A stretch of DNA of 64,000 nt from Sulfurospirillum sp. UCH001 (GTDB taxonomy: Bacteria; Campylobacterota; Campylobacteria; Campylobacterales; Sulfurospirillaceae): assembly GCF_001548035.1 (NCBI RefSeq), contig NZ_AP014723.1, positions 2,170,001 through 2,234,000 on the forward strand. Reading direction: 5' to 3'. The position numbers were made by a program, and so were the translations under genes. Shown here piece after piece: positions 53,892 through 61,836 of the stretch. A model generated the notes under the pieces. The model had not been told where the DNA came from. It was given only the letters and a program-made list of their open reading frames with translations, and did not search any database. The first letter of the stretch is position 1. Each line of letters begins with the position of its first letter.

Positions 53892-56450
53892 ATGAGTATT
53901 AACAGAAGAGATTTTCTCAAAACAACAGCAGGAAGCGCTGCGGTAGCTTCAACACTTTCTATTTTTCCTGAAGAAGTTGAAGCAAAAACAGGTGAACTTG
54001 GTTACGAAGGTGAAGCAGGCAAATGGGTAGCATCAACCTGTCAAGGATGCACAAGTTGGTGTAGCATTCAAGGACTTGTGGTTGATGGTAAAGTGATTAA
54101 AGTGAGAGGTAATCCAAACTCTCCAAGTGGTGGTCGCATCTGTCCTCGCCCACATTTAGCATTGCAACAAGTATACGATCCTGATCGTGTTAAAACACCT
54201 CTTAAACGTACCAATCCTAAAAAAGGTAGAGGCATTGATCCTAAATTTGTACCTATTTCATGGGATGAAGCGATTAATACAATCGCCGATAAAATTATGG
54301 AACTTATTAATGCAGGGGAAACGCATAAATTCCTTTTAACACGTGGTCGCTACACAGGATTAAATGAAATTATGTATGGAACTTTTCCAAAATTAATTGG
54401 AAGTCCAAATAATATTTCACATAGTGCCTTATGTGCAGATGCGGAAGAATTTGGACGAGAACAATCTGAGGGCTATCCTGCTTATGCTGATTTTGACCTT
54501 CAAAATACACGCTATATTTTAGGGTGGAGTTCTGATATGGTTGCATCTAACCGACAAACACCATGGTTTATCAATCAATTTGGAAATGTTAAAGATAGGG
54601 CAAAAATCACAACAATAGATCCTCGTTTATCAGCTACTGGTGCAAAATCACATCGCTGGCTACCAATTATTCCAGGAACAGATGGCGCATTAGCCATTGC
54701 AATTGCACATGTTATTCTTGCTGAAGGAAAATGGAATAAGGACTTTGTAGGCGATTTTGCTGATAAAGTCAATTATTTCGTTGTCGGACAAGAAGTGCCA
54801 ACGGAAATTATTGTTGAAGATAAAAAAATTCCTATCGTATTTAATGAAATTCATACGAATGGCGTTGTCGCATGGTGGAACTTAGAATTAAAAGATCGTA
54901 CACCTGAATGGGCAGAACCTATTACAGGTATTAGTGCTAAAGAAATCCGTGAAGTGGCACGTGAATTTGCGGAAGCTGGAAGCAGAGCAATTTCATGGAC
55001 AAGCCCAGGATCTTCTATGCAAATTAGAGGTGGTATTTCTGCGTTTGCTTGCCATGCACTTAATGGTCTTGTAGGGTCTGTTGATTCTGTAGGTGGTATT
55101 TTGCAACAAGGTTCAGCACCAACTGCTAAAACACCTGACGTAAAACCTTATCTTGATCCTCGCTTTGCAGAGAGTTTGAAAAAACCAAAGATAGATCAGC
55201 GAGGTACCAAAGGTTTTCCTGCGCTTGAGCACATGAAATCAGGTCAATTTGTTGTCACATCAAGAGTTGCGCAAGCGATGCTTGATCAAGATCCATATGA
55301 CATTAAAATGGCAATTGGTTACTGGAATAACTGGGTGTTCTCCTCTATGGGAACAAAACACTGGGAAGAAGCAATGGCAAAGCTTCCATTTTTTGCACAT
55401 ATCACAACAAATATCGCTGAGATGACAATGTTCGCAGACATCGTATTACCAGCAAAAATGCATATGCTTGAACGTTACGGATTCGCAAAAAATAAACAAA
55501 ACCTAACAGCATATCTCTCAGTTCATCAACCGCTTATCAAACCTTATGGTGATGCAAAAACTGATGAAACAGAAGTACCATTTTTAATTGCACAAGCTCT
55601 CGCTAAAAAAGGTTTTGATTTACCTTTGAAATATTATCAAGAAAATTTCAAAGATCCTGAAACGGGTAAAGTTCCCGAAACTGCAGAGGAATTTGATCTT
55701 TTTGCAACAAAATTCTTCACAAAGCCTTGTTGGGATGGAAGTAGCAATAGCAAAGGCGATACTATCAATAGTTGGAACGAATTGCTCGATAAAGGTATTT
55801 GGAAATCAAAACGTTACAAAATTGGTGAAAAGATTGGTCATTTCCATACAGCTACACACAAATTTGAATTTTTCAGTGAAACGCTTAAAGCAGGAATGCA
55901 AAATCATGCAGATAAACATAAAATGACGCTTGATGAAGCCATTGAAGCTGCAAATTATACCGTCAAAGGAGAAGCCTTCTTTGTTCCTCATTATGAACCA
56001 GCTGTACGTTATGGAGATGAAAAAACGTATCCATTCATCTTTATTGATCATCGATCACGTCTTAATCGTGAAGGAAGAAGCCAAAATTCACCTTGGTATT
56101 ACAGCACCAAAAGTGTTGATCCAGGTGATGAAAATGAGAAGGATGTTACCAAAATCAATCCTTTGGATGGCAAAAAATTTGGACTCAAAAACGGCGATAA
56201 AGTACGCGTTAGTTCTATGTTTGGAACGATTGAAAGTGAGATCAAACTATGGGAAGGTATCCGCCCAGGAACGGTTTCTAAATGTTATGGTCAAGGACAC
56301 TGGGCATATGGTCGCGTAGGATCTGAGATCTTTGGATCAAAACCTCGCGGTGGAAATAACAATGATTTATATTGTTATGATTGGGAACGCCTTAGTGGTT
56401 CAAACCCACGACATGGTGGACATACTCGTGTCAAAATCGAAAAGATATAG
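53892..56450 (+). CDS. arrA: Respiratory arsenate reductase-like catalytic molybdoprotein ArrA
   Basis: The start is at MSINRRDFLKTTAG, with AGGAG 6 nt upstream; 852 residues, as usual for ArrA. A Tat signal (RRDFLK) exports it. The [4Fe-4S] cysteines are C50-x2-C-x3-C-x26-C84. The Mo ligand is Cys181 in SHSALCADAEEFG. Three segments are those I know from ArrA: PKFVPISWDEA, TRGRYTGLNEI (151-154, substrate pocket) and ELKDRTPEW; the first and third match the targets of common arrA primers. It would reduce arsenate to arsenite in the periplasm. Relatives (polysulfide, antimonate reductases) remain possible. No TorD-type chaperone gene is nearby. Confidence 0.85.
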   Translation: MSINRRDFLKTTAGSAAVASTLSIFPEEVEAKTGELGYEGEAGKWVASTCQGCTSWCSIQGLVVDGKVIKVRGNPNSPSGGRICPRPHLALQQVYDPDRVKTPLKRTNPKKGRGIDPKFVPISWDEAINTIADKIMELINAGETHKFLLTRGRYTGLNEIMYGTFPKLIGSPNNISHSALCADAEEFGREQSEGYPAYADFDLQNTRYILGWSSDMVASNRQTPWFINQFGNVKDRAKITTIDPRLSATGAKSHRWLPIIPGTDGALAIAIAHVILAEGKWNKDFVGDFADKVNYFVVGQEVPTEIIVEDKKIPIVFNEIHTNGVVAWWNLELKDRTPEWAEPITGISAKEIREVAREFAEAGSRAISWTSPGSSMQIRGGISAFACHALNGLVGSVDSVGGILQQGSAPTAKTPDVKPYLDPRFAESLKKPKIDQRGTKGFPALEHMKSGQFVVTSRVAQAMLDQDPYDIKMAIGYWNNWVFSSMGTKHWEEAMAKLPFFAHITTNIAEMTMFADIVLPAKMHMLERYGFAKNKQNLTAYLSVHQPLIKPYGDAKTDETEVPFLIAQALAKKGFDLPLKYYQENFKDPETGKVPETAEEFDLFATKFFTKPCWDGSSNSKGDTINSWNELLDKGIWKSKRYKIGEKIGHFHTATHKFEFFSETLKAGMQNHADKHKMTLDEAIEAANYTVKGEAFFVPHYEPAVRYGDEKTYPFIFIDHRSRLNREGRSQNSPWYYSTKSVDPGDENEKDVTKINPLDGKKFGLKNGDKVRVSSMFGTIESEIKLWEGIRPGTVSKCYGQGHWAYGRVGSEIFGSKPRGGNNNDLYCYDWERLSGSNPRHGGHTRVKIEKI

Positions 56451-56464
56451 GTGAAGGATAAACA

Positions 56465-57163
56465 ATGGCAAAAAAATATGGAATGATTATTGACCTCCAT
56501 CGTTGTGTTGGATGTGGTGCATGTGATCTTGCATGTAAGAGTGAAAATAATACACCTGTTGGAATTGATTGGGCGAGTCATAAGATCGAAACGTATGGCG
56601 TATTTCCAAAAGTTACGTATACCCATACACCAACGCTTTGTAACCACTGTGAAGATGCTCCATGTGTTAGAGTTTGCCCAACACAAGCGATGCATAAAAC
56701 AGACGAAGGATTCGTGGTCCACGATCCAAGTCTTTGTATTGGTTGTAAAAGCTGTATGTTGGCGGATCCTTATGGTGTTATCTTTTTCAACAAAGAACAT
56801 GCATTCTTAGATTATGCAACGGATGATAGTAGTATCATCAAAGGTGGAACGTTCTCTAAAAAAGAGCTCAGTGACAAAGCAAAAGCACCGTTCCCTAATT
56901 TCAATGCGGCACGTGGCGCTGGCGGTTATGAAGCTATACGTCGCAAAGGTGCGGTTGAGAAATGTACTTTCTGTAACCATAGGGTTGCTCAGGGACTTGC
57001 CCCTGCATGTGTAGTAGCATGTCCAGCGGATGCACGTATATTTGGCGATCTCAATGATGAAAAAAGTCAAATCGCAACAACGTTGAAAGCAAATAAACCA
57101 ACAGTATTGCTTCCTGAAAAAGGCACAAAACCAAAAGTGTTTTATATCAGAAGCTACAACTAA
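56465..57163 (+). CDS. arrB: Four-cluster ferredoxin subunit ArrB
   Basis: The 232-residue electron-transfer subunit linking ArrC to ArrA. Cysteine groups: CVGCGACDLAC, CNHCEDAPCVRVC, CIGCKSCMLAD and CTFCNHRV...CVVACP. The third motif has Asp where the fourth Cys is usual (MLADPYG versus MLACPYG), confirmed at the DNA level (GCG GAT CCT). One cluster may therefore be ligated differently. It is 14 bp after arrA and is followed by a terminator. It has no Tat signal and would be exported with ArrA. Confidence 0.87.
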   Translation: MAKKYGMIIDLHRCVGCGACDLACKSENNTPVGIDWASHKIETYGVFPKVTYTHTPTLCNHCEDAPCVRVCPTQAMHKTDEGFVVHDPSLCIGCKSCMLADPYGVIFFNKEHAFLDYATDDSSIIKGGTFSKKELSDKAKAPFPNFNAARGAGGYEAIRRKGAVEKCTFCNHRVAQGLAPACVVACPADARIFGDLNDEKSQIATTLKANKPTVLLPEKGTKPKVFYIRSYN

Positions 57164-57167
57164 ATCA

Positions 57168-57189
57168 AAGACCCTCATTCGAGGGTCTT
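57168..57189 (+). terminator. Terminator of the arrCAB operon
   Basis: AAGACCCTC-ATTC-GAGGGTCTT, a perfect 9-bp stem 5 bp after the arrB stop codon, followed by GTCTTGATATT (weak U-tract). Confidence 0.8.
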
Positions 57190-57307
57190 GTCTTGATATT
57201 AAATTATGTGATAGTAATTTTGTACCCTATTTTGTACCCTAAATGTTGCCGATTTGTGTATTTTATTTTTATAAAATGCCCTATTTTAGGGATTTAAAGG
57301 TGAATGA
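57190..57307. other. Gene-free junction between arr operon and third attachment repeat
   Basis: AT-rich. It contains a tandem duplicate of TTTTGTACCCTA (about 57218-57241) and no gene. The doubled motif recalls the doubled GTGCCA motifs near the integrase 3' end and at 48817, perhaps worn 3' ends of integrase genes. Confidence 0.4.
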
Positions 57308-57352
57308 CAGCGTTGAGGTCATGGGTTCGATCCCCCCCCTACACTCCACCAC
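57308..57352 (+). repeat. Degenerate attachment site copy 3 (tRNA-Ala 3' end)
   Basis: It matches the att core from CAGCGTTGAGGTCA to CTACACTCCACCAC, with one substitution (GTCATGGG for GTCAGGGG) and three extra C residues (eight in place of five). It is no longer a faithful tRNA end, so integrase recognition is uncertain. Confidence 0.85.
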
Positions 57353-57671
57353 GTATTTTAGGGATTCTTACCTGCTTATAAAATCTTTATCAAATCATTA
57401 TCCCCCACTAATTCCCCCACATAAAATATTTGATTATTTTTTAAAATATCTCGTGTAATTCTCTTCAAAAAATCGAAACTAAATTATTTTTTTAAGCAAA
57501 AAATCCTTCCAAAGATAAATCCATTCTCCTATTTGGAATAAATTATAAATATTGGAAAAATTTTATGATTATTCTAACTGTCGGAACTCTTAGACATATT
57601 TTTAATTTTATTGTATTTCTTCGGCTATTGTGGGAAAATTTCCATATTACTTGAATGAGGAAGATTACGAT
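57308..57671 (+). repeat. Long direct repeat, right copy (about 364 bp)
   Basis: Counterpart of 48920-49285. Both copies run from the attachment core through the same AT-rich leader to GGAAGATTACGAT. Here the final ATG belongs to a small HTH protein, so this copy is probably the original context and the left copy the derived one. The two bracket the whole arr segment, about 8.39 kb apart. Confidence 0.9.
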
Positions 57672-57888
57672 GGTTGATAGAAAAATCTCAAGTATTGAAC
57701 TTGAAAAAAATGGATTGATAAAAGATGGAATCGAATATATTCCTCCTTTTTGCTTAAAGAAAAAAACACAAGCATATATGAGGAGTGAACGACGCATTTC
57801 TTATTTTAAAATATGTGGACGTATTTATTACAATGAAAGTGATTTAATAGCATGGGCACAAAAGCAAAAAGTTAATATTGCATCATAA
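57670..57888 (+). CDS. Small excisionase/AlpA-like helix-turn-helix protein
   Basis: A 72-residue protein starting at the ATG at 57670, with GAGGAAG upstream. The C-terminal half (SERRISYFKICGRIYYNESD then LIAWAQKQK) fits the winged HTH_17 fold of excisionases and AlpA-type regulators: helix-turn-helix, strand pair with a YYNESDLIAW-like ending. Next to an attachment site and a phage-type gene it may be a recombination directionality factor of a lost element. Confidence in the fold is moderate. Confidence 0.6.
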   Translation: MVDRKISSIELEKNGLIKDGIEYIPPFCLKKKTQAYMRSERRISYFKICGRIYYNESDLIAWAQKQKVNIAS

Positions 57889-57930
57889 TAACTCTTTCAC
57901 CTTCCAAAACAAAATACAAAGAGACAGAAT

Positions 57931-58314
57931 ATGCAAAAAAAATACTATTGGTTAAAACTACCAATTAGCTTTTTTAGTGACCCTAGAATCAAAAAATTAA
58001 GACGAATTGCAGGAGGTGATACTTATGTCATTATTTTCTTAAAAATTATGCTAACAGTAATTAACAGCGAAGGTATATATACTTATGAGGGTATAGAAAA
58101 AACGCTTGAAGAAGAACTTGCGCTAAAACTTGATGAAGATGTAGATAATATAAAAGTTGTTATTGCCTTTTTATCAACTAACCAAGAATTTATAGAACTT
58201 ACAAATGAAAATTATCTTATTCAAAGAGTGACCTCACTTATAGGGAAAGAAACAGATTCAGCTATCCGCAAAAGAAGGCAAAGGCAAAAAGAAAAAGAAT
58301 CTAATGTGGAATGA
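57931..58314 (+). CDS. Phage replisome-organiser N-terminal domain protein, 3' end disrupted by IS
   Basis: A 127-residue product beginning MQKKYYWLKLPISFFSDPRI. It fits the phage replisome organiser/DnaD-like N-terminal winged helix (KLRRIAGGDTYVIIFLKIML, YTYEGIEKTLEEELALKLDE). Full proteins are about 250-300 residues. The IS3-family copy B inserts at 58307 and the frame ends 8 bp inside it, so the C-terminal DNA-binding part is gone. A remnant of a phage or satellite replication module. Confidence 0.7.
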   Translation: MQKKYYWLKLPISFFSDPRIKKLRRIAGGDTYVIIFLKIMLTVINSEGIYTYEGIEKTLEEELALKLDEDVDNIKVVIAFLSTNQEFIELTNENYLIQRVTSLIGKETDSAIRKRRQRQKEKESNVE

Positions 58315-58335
58315 CCCCACATTTGTAGACACACT

Positions 58336-59178
58336 CTAATTCTGCGAAGCCATATTTAATTTCTCATTATATCTTTTTTCAAATTCATTGGGCGAAATAT
58401 AACCAAGATAGCTATGCCTTCTGGTTGAATTATAAAACATTTCAATGTAATAAAATATGTCTGATTGTGCTTCCTCTCGTGTAATATAAATCTGTTTTTT
58501 GACACATTCACGCTTAAATGTTTTAAAAAAGCTTTCAGCCACTGCATTATCATAACAGTTGCCTCGCCTGCTCATGCTAGGAATCAGGTTGTATTTTTTT
58601 AGGAGTGCTTGCCACTCGTAAGAGCTATACTGTGATCCTTGATCAGAGTGTACAATAACTTCATGATGTGGTTTTTGTCTAAAGGTTGCCATTTCCAGAG
58701 CTTTTAGAGCTAACTGTGTTGTCATGCGATGACTTGTTGCCCATCCAGCAACTTTTCTACTGAAAAGGTCTAATACAACCGCTAAATAAAACCATCCTTC
58801 ATGTGTTTTGATATAGGTTATATCTGTTACCCATGTGTGATTTGGCTCTTGAACATTGAAACACTGCCCAAGATGGTTAGGATGTGCCAAATGTCTCTGC
58901 CCTTTTTTATAACGAGGTTTTTTCTGTTTGACACCTGCACCAAAGAGTTTGGCTATGTTCATAAGTCTTGCGACTCTTTTTTTATTCACACTGATACCTG
59001 ATGCTATAAGATCTTTGGTAACAGTTCGATATCCATAGATACGACCACTGTGTTCATAAGCCTCTTTAATGTGTTGCAAGACCACTTTATTATCTCTATC
59101 ACGTTTTGATTCTGGTTGTTTATTCCATGCATAATAACCACTAAAATGGACTTGCAAAGCTTTGCACATTCTTCGCAC
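58336..59178 (-). CDS. IS3-family transposase OrfB
   Basis: A 280-residue DDE transposase with HTH_21-like YEHSGRIYGYRTVTKDLIA, then Asp in TWVTDITYIKTHEG, Asp in VIVHSDQGSQYSS and Glu in NAVAESFFKTFKREC. It is translated as a fusion with OrfA through a -1 shift at the AAAAAAG site (plus-strand CTTTTTT, 59250-59256). The frame upstream of the first ATG is open to that site. It looks intact. Confidence 0.94.
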   Translation of the reverse strand: MRRMCKALQVHFSGYYAWNKQPESKRDRDNKVVLQHIKEAYEHSGRIYGYRTVTKDLIASGISVNKKRVARLMNIAKLFGAGVKQKKPRYKKGQRHLAHPNHLGQCFNVQEPNHTWVTDITYIKTHEGWFYLAVVLDLFSRKVAGWATSHRMTTQLALKALEMATFRQKPHHEVIVHSDQGSQYSSYEWQALLKKYNLIPSMSRRGNCYDNAVAESFFKTFKRECVKKQIYITREEAQSDIFYYIEMFYNSTRRHSYLGYISPNEFEKRYNEKLNMASQN

Positions 59179-59216
59179 GGGATAAAATGGCTTATACTCT
59201 TTAATGAAGGCGTACT

Positions 59217-59501
59217 TTACTTTTGATTCTTGGCAAAGTACGCTGCGGCCTTTTTTAGAATGTCACGCTCCTCGGTGACTCTTTTTAATTCTGCTTTGAG
59301 CTTCCTATTCTCGGATGATAAATCTTTGGAAGCTTGGTGTTGTGAGGTACTTTGAGGATTACTATAGATTTTTATCCATGCTTTGAGTGAATCAGGATGC
59401 ACTCCTAATCTTTGTGCGGTATCTTTAATGGGATAGCCATTTTTTACAATTTGATTGACTGCCTCTTGTTTGAACTCGTCTGTGTATAGTTTATTTGCCA
59501 T
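59217..59501 (-). CDS. IS3-family transposase OrfA
   Basis: A 94-residue DNA-binding subunit with the HTH YPIKDTAQRLGVHPDSLKAW and a coiled coil ending RDILKKAAAYFAKNQK. It contains the A_AAA_AAG slippery heptamer for making OrfAB. Confidence 0.93.
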   Translation of the reverse strand: MANKLYTDEFKQEAVNQIVKNGYPIKDTAQRLGVHPDSLKAWIKIYSNPQSTSQHQASKDLSSENRKLKAELKRVTEERDILKKAAAYFAKNQK

Positions 59502-59590
59502 GGAATTACTTTCTCCTCTTGATGTTTCATGTGGTCATTATCGACCGTATTAACAGTTTCAAGAGTGTCTAGTGTTGTGGGGTCATTCCA

Positions 59591-59915
59591 GATAGAAATC
59601 GCCCAGATTATCAATAACCATGTACGAGAGGAAGATTGTTTTGCACGTATTGGGGGAGAAGAGTTCGCACTATTACTTTTTAATACCAAAATTAGACGCG
59701 CTTACGTCATTGCAGAAAGAATACGAAGAATGATTGCTGATTCAAAAATTAAGATTCACGATGCTACACAAGAAACTGTATCAATCACAATAAGTGTAGG
59801 CATTAGCACTTTTACGACTTATGATACTTCAATAGAAAACATTATAGCAAGAGCAGACGAAGCAATGTATCTTGCAAAAAAAGAAGGTCGAAATAAAGTA
59901 AAAATTGAACAATAA
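59591..59915 (+). pseudogene. Truncated GGDEF (diguanylate cyclase) gene, 5' part lost at IS
   Basis: About 107 residues of a GGDEF domain remain, with the active site ARIGGEEFALLL, and ending EGRNKVKIEQ. The first part of the domain, including the metal-binding DxDxFK motif, and any sensor are missing. The frame reads back into the IS as a chance extension. Expression and activity are unlikely. It probably marks the chromosomal side of the hot spot. Confidence 0.85.
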
Positions 59916-59977
59916 GTTGAAAAGATTTTGAGCTTTATTTCATCAAAATTGGCATCTTGTTATTTGAGTAATTACGT

Positions 59978-60006
59978 GCCTAAGAGAAAATGATCTCCTC
60001 TTAGGC
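59978..60006. terminator. Hairpin downstream of the NosL-like gene
   Basis: GCCTAAGAG / CTCTTAGGC with an 11-nt loop lies 10 bp past the end of the minus-strand NosL-like gene. The weak U-tract suggests an imperfect or bidirectional terminator, also able to serve the GGDEF remnant. Confidence 0.55.
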
Positions 60007-60016
60007 ATCGATGATT

Positions 60017-60484
60017 TTAACGCAATCTATTATTTAAAAGATTAATAAGCCCATTTGAAACTTGTGAAAAGTCAAGTACTCTTCTACCTTCATATTTTTG
60101 AGCAAATTTTTCCGCTCTTTCTTTACTTGAAAAAGCAGGTAAGTCATCTCCTGATGAGCTTGTTTTCTGGCTTCCATAGACATAAAAAGCTTCACGCGCT
60201 GGAATTTTTTCTAACGTCTCATAATCGGTTACATTGATGCGCATATCATCATTTTGTTTGACCTGATATTCTGGCCAACGAGATGGCTCAAAGTAAAATT
60301 CAAACATTGATTTCGGACTTGAAAAATAGATAATTTCGCCACTTCTTACTTGAATAGTCGCTGCCCACTCAGCAGTTTGATACACTTTAGTATGGCGTAT
60401 CAGACATGTTGCGTCTTTTGGAATTTCCATTTTAGCTCCAAATAGAGCACCTGCTATCGCAATCATCATCAAGAATTTTTTCAT
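60017..60484 (-). CDS. NosL-family periplasmic protein (without CxxC motif)
   Basis: A 155-residue secreted protein with a cleavable signal peptide (MKKFLMMIAIAGALFGAK). The NosL core covers about 60-140: REAFYVYGSQKTSSSGDDLP, AFSSKERAEKFAQKYEGRRV, the final-strand VLDFSQV. NosL proteins deliver Cu(I) to nitrous oxide reductase. Here the usual CxxCxM lipoprotein metal site is absent; only one cysteine (CLIRHTKVY) is visible. It is the last gene of a six-gene minus-strand cluster. nosZ itself is not in the window. Confidence 0.7.
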   Translation of the reverse strand: MKKFLMMIAIAGALFGAKMEIPKDATCLIRHTKVYQTAEWAATIQVRSGEIIYFSSPKSMFEFYFEPSRWPEYQVKQNDDMRINVTDYETLEKIPAREAFYVYGSQKTSSSGDDLPAFSSKERAEKFAQKYEGRRVLDFSQVSNGLINLLNNRLR

Positions 60485-60494
60485 TATATTTCTC

Positions 60495-61322
60495 CTAAAC
60501 TAAATCAGTCTTTTTAAAGATATAAAATCCAAAAAATGCAAACCCCAATCCTAAAAGAATGGGATAAACAATTGAAAACAAAATAAACAACGCTAGCCTA
60601 ATATGATCTAAAATATAGAAAGCAACAGGGCCCATGACTGTTAATTCTGGATCAAAAAGGCTAATAGCCGCAACTCTAAAAATTTCCATAGGATTGATCA
60701 GTGAAATAGCAATAATCACCTCTTCACTTAAACGTTTTTGCATCATAAAACTAATTAAAGCAATATCGATAAAAGCAAGCAGCACAATCCATACAAAGAA
60801 TGAAAGCCCAAGTGCGACTTCAGAGGATTTGACAACAGAAGATATTAAAAATGAGATGCCCAAAAAAGCAGCACACAAAGCAAAAAGTAACCCAGAATAC
60901 AAAAGAAAAATATTCCAAGGAATCTGTGCACCCTTAATCGTTCCAATAATTAAAGCTAACATCATCGCAAAAAAAACAGGAAGAAAAACCGTTGTAAATC
61001 TTCCAATAATTTTACCCCAATAGTATTGCGGCAACGAAATTGGAAAGGAAAGCATATATTCCAATATATGGTTATCTCTATCTCCTGAGATAGACCGAAC
61101 AGTCGTAATAAGAATAAAAATAGGAAGTATAACAATCGTCACTTGGATATACATCAACAATAATCGACTAAGCCCACTAAAACCCATTACTTGCGATTCA
61201 GTAACGCCTGCAATAAAGAAGAGCGCAATCAAACCGCCAAAGACTAAAGTATACACAACAAACCAACGTGCTCTTACTGACTCTTTAACATCAAGAAAAG
61301 CAATTAACAGTAAATTTTCCAT
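60495..61322 (-). CDS. NosY-like ABC-2 type membrane permease
   Basis: A 275-residue protein with about six membrane helices and the NosY layout (AFLDVKESVRARWFVVYTLV, SISGDRDNHILEYMLSFPIS, YYWGKIIGR). NosY with the ATPase NosF supplies sulfur or copper-related help for the nitrous oxide reductase CuZ centre. No NosF-type gene is adjacent; the only ABC ATPase in the cluster is the LolD-type one at 62792. It lies 10 bp from the terminal NosL gene and 1 bp from the other NosL gene. Confidence 0.75.
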   Translation of the reverse strand: MENLLLIAFLDVKESVRARWFVVYTLVFGGLIALFFIAGVTESQVMGFSGLSRLLLMYIQVTIVILPIFILITTVRSISGDRDNHILEYMLSFPISLPQYYWGKIIGRFTTVFLPVFFAMMLALIIGTIKGAQIPWNIFLLYSGLLFALCAAFLGISFLISSVVKSSEVALGLSFFVWIVLLAFIDIALISFMMQKRLSEEVIIAISLINPMEIFRVAAISLFDPELTVMGPVAFYILDHIRLALFILFSIVYPILLGLGFAFFGFYIFKKTDLV

Positions 61323-61323
61323 C

Positions 61324-61836
61324 TTAATTTCCTAATAGTTTTTTTCTAATTTTAGGGTCGCTTATGGTTTCACCTCTAAGCATACGAAGGCGCATTTCAT
61401 TAAAGTCTATCATGCCCTCTTTGGCATTTGCGTTTTCATACGCTCCAAATCCATAATGCATCGGTGTAGTATCTGTTATGGAATAGGTTGCTTTGAGTGC
61501 ATCGATATAGCGATTCGTATCATTACTAAACACCCAAAAGGTGATCTCTTTGGGTTCTATCTTATGTTCTTTCAGCCACAGTATGGCACATCCTATATCA
61601 TCAAAGAAATGGGTTTTTAGCTCTTTGGTGATGATTTGAGCGGTATATTTTTTTCCTACAAGATACATATGGCACTGTGGGCATTGCACCGTATTGTCTT
61701 TAAATTCAAGCGGAGCTTTCTCTTTATTGGTGATATCTGTGGGCAACTGATTTTTAAGGTGCAGCGTATAAAACAATCCACCCAGTGCTAAGAGTGGAAA
61801 GACAATTAAAATGCCAATTAAACCATTTTTTTTCAA
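61324..61836 (-). CDS. NosL-family copper-binding-type protein with CxxCxM
   Basis: A 170-residue protein with an N-terminal membrane anchor or signal (about 5-25, no lipobox cysteine seen) and the NosL metal motif CPQCHMYLVGKKY (about 52-64), where Cys, Cys and Met would bind Cu(I). The remaining core (HFFDDIGCAILWLKEH, WVFSNDTNRYIDALKA) is NosL-like. It overlaps the upstream membrane-protein gene by 4 bp. Two NosL paralogues in one cluster, only one with the metal site, suggest a division of labour. Confidence 0.75.
   Translation of the reverse strand: MKKNGLIGILIVFPLLALGGLFYTLHLKNQLPTDITNKEKAPLEFKDNTVQCPQCHMYLVGKKYTAQIITKELKTHFFDDIGCAILWLKEHKIEPKEITFWVFSNDTNRYIDALKATYSITDTTPMHYGFGAYENANAKEGMIDFNEMRLRMLRGETISDPKIRKKLLGN

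Larger units (their letters stand above)
58307..59590 (-). mobile_element. IS3-family insertion sequence (copy B)
   Basis: 1284 bp bounded by inverted repeats beginning TGGAATGACCCCACA at both ends. It holds orfA and orfB on the minus strand. It differs clearly from the copy at 41325 in ends and sequence, so it is a separate IS. No target duplication is seen, and its two flanks (phage gene, GGDEF gene) are unrelated fragments, implying a deletion next to the IS. Confidence 0.92.

Noticed and set aside
53892-56450. Nitrate, formate or polysulfide reductase instead of ArrA
   Set aside because: The RGRYT, KFVPISW and ELKDRTP segments and the cysteine Mo ligand fit ArrA better. Polysulfide or antimonate reductase cannot be fully excluded without a phylogeny.
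57243-57458. Small plus-strand frame across the third attachment repeat
   Set aside because: It only reads through the tRNA fragment and AT-rich repeat, with no ribosome site and no counterpart frame in the left repeat copy.
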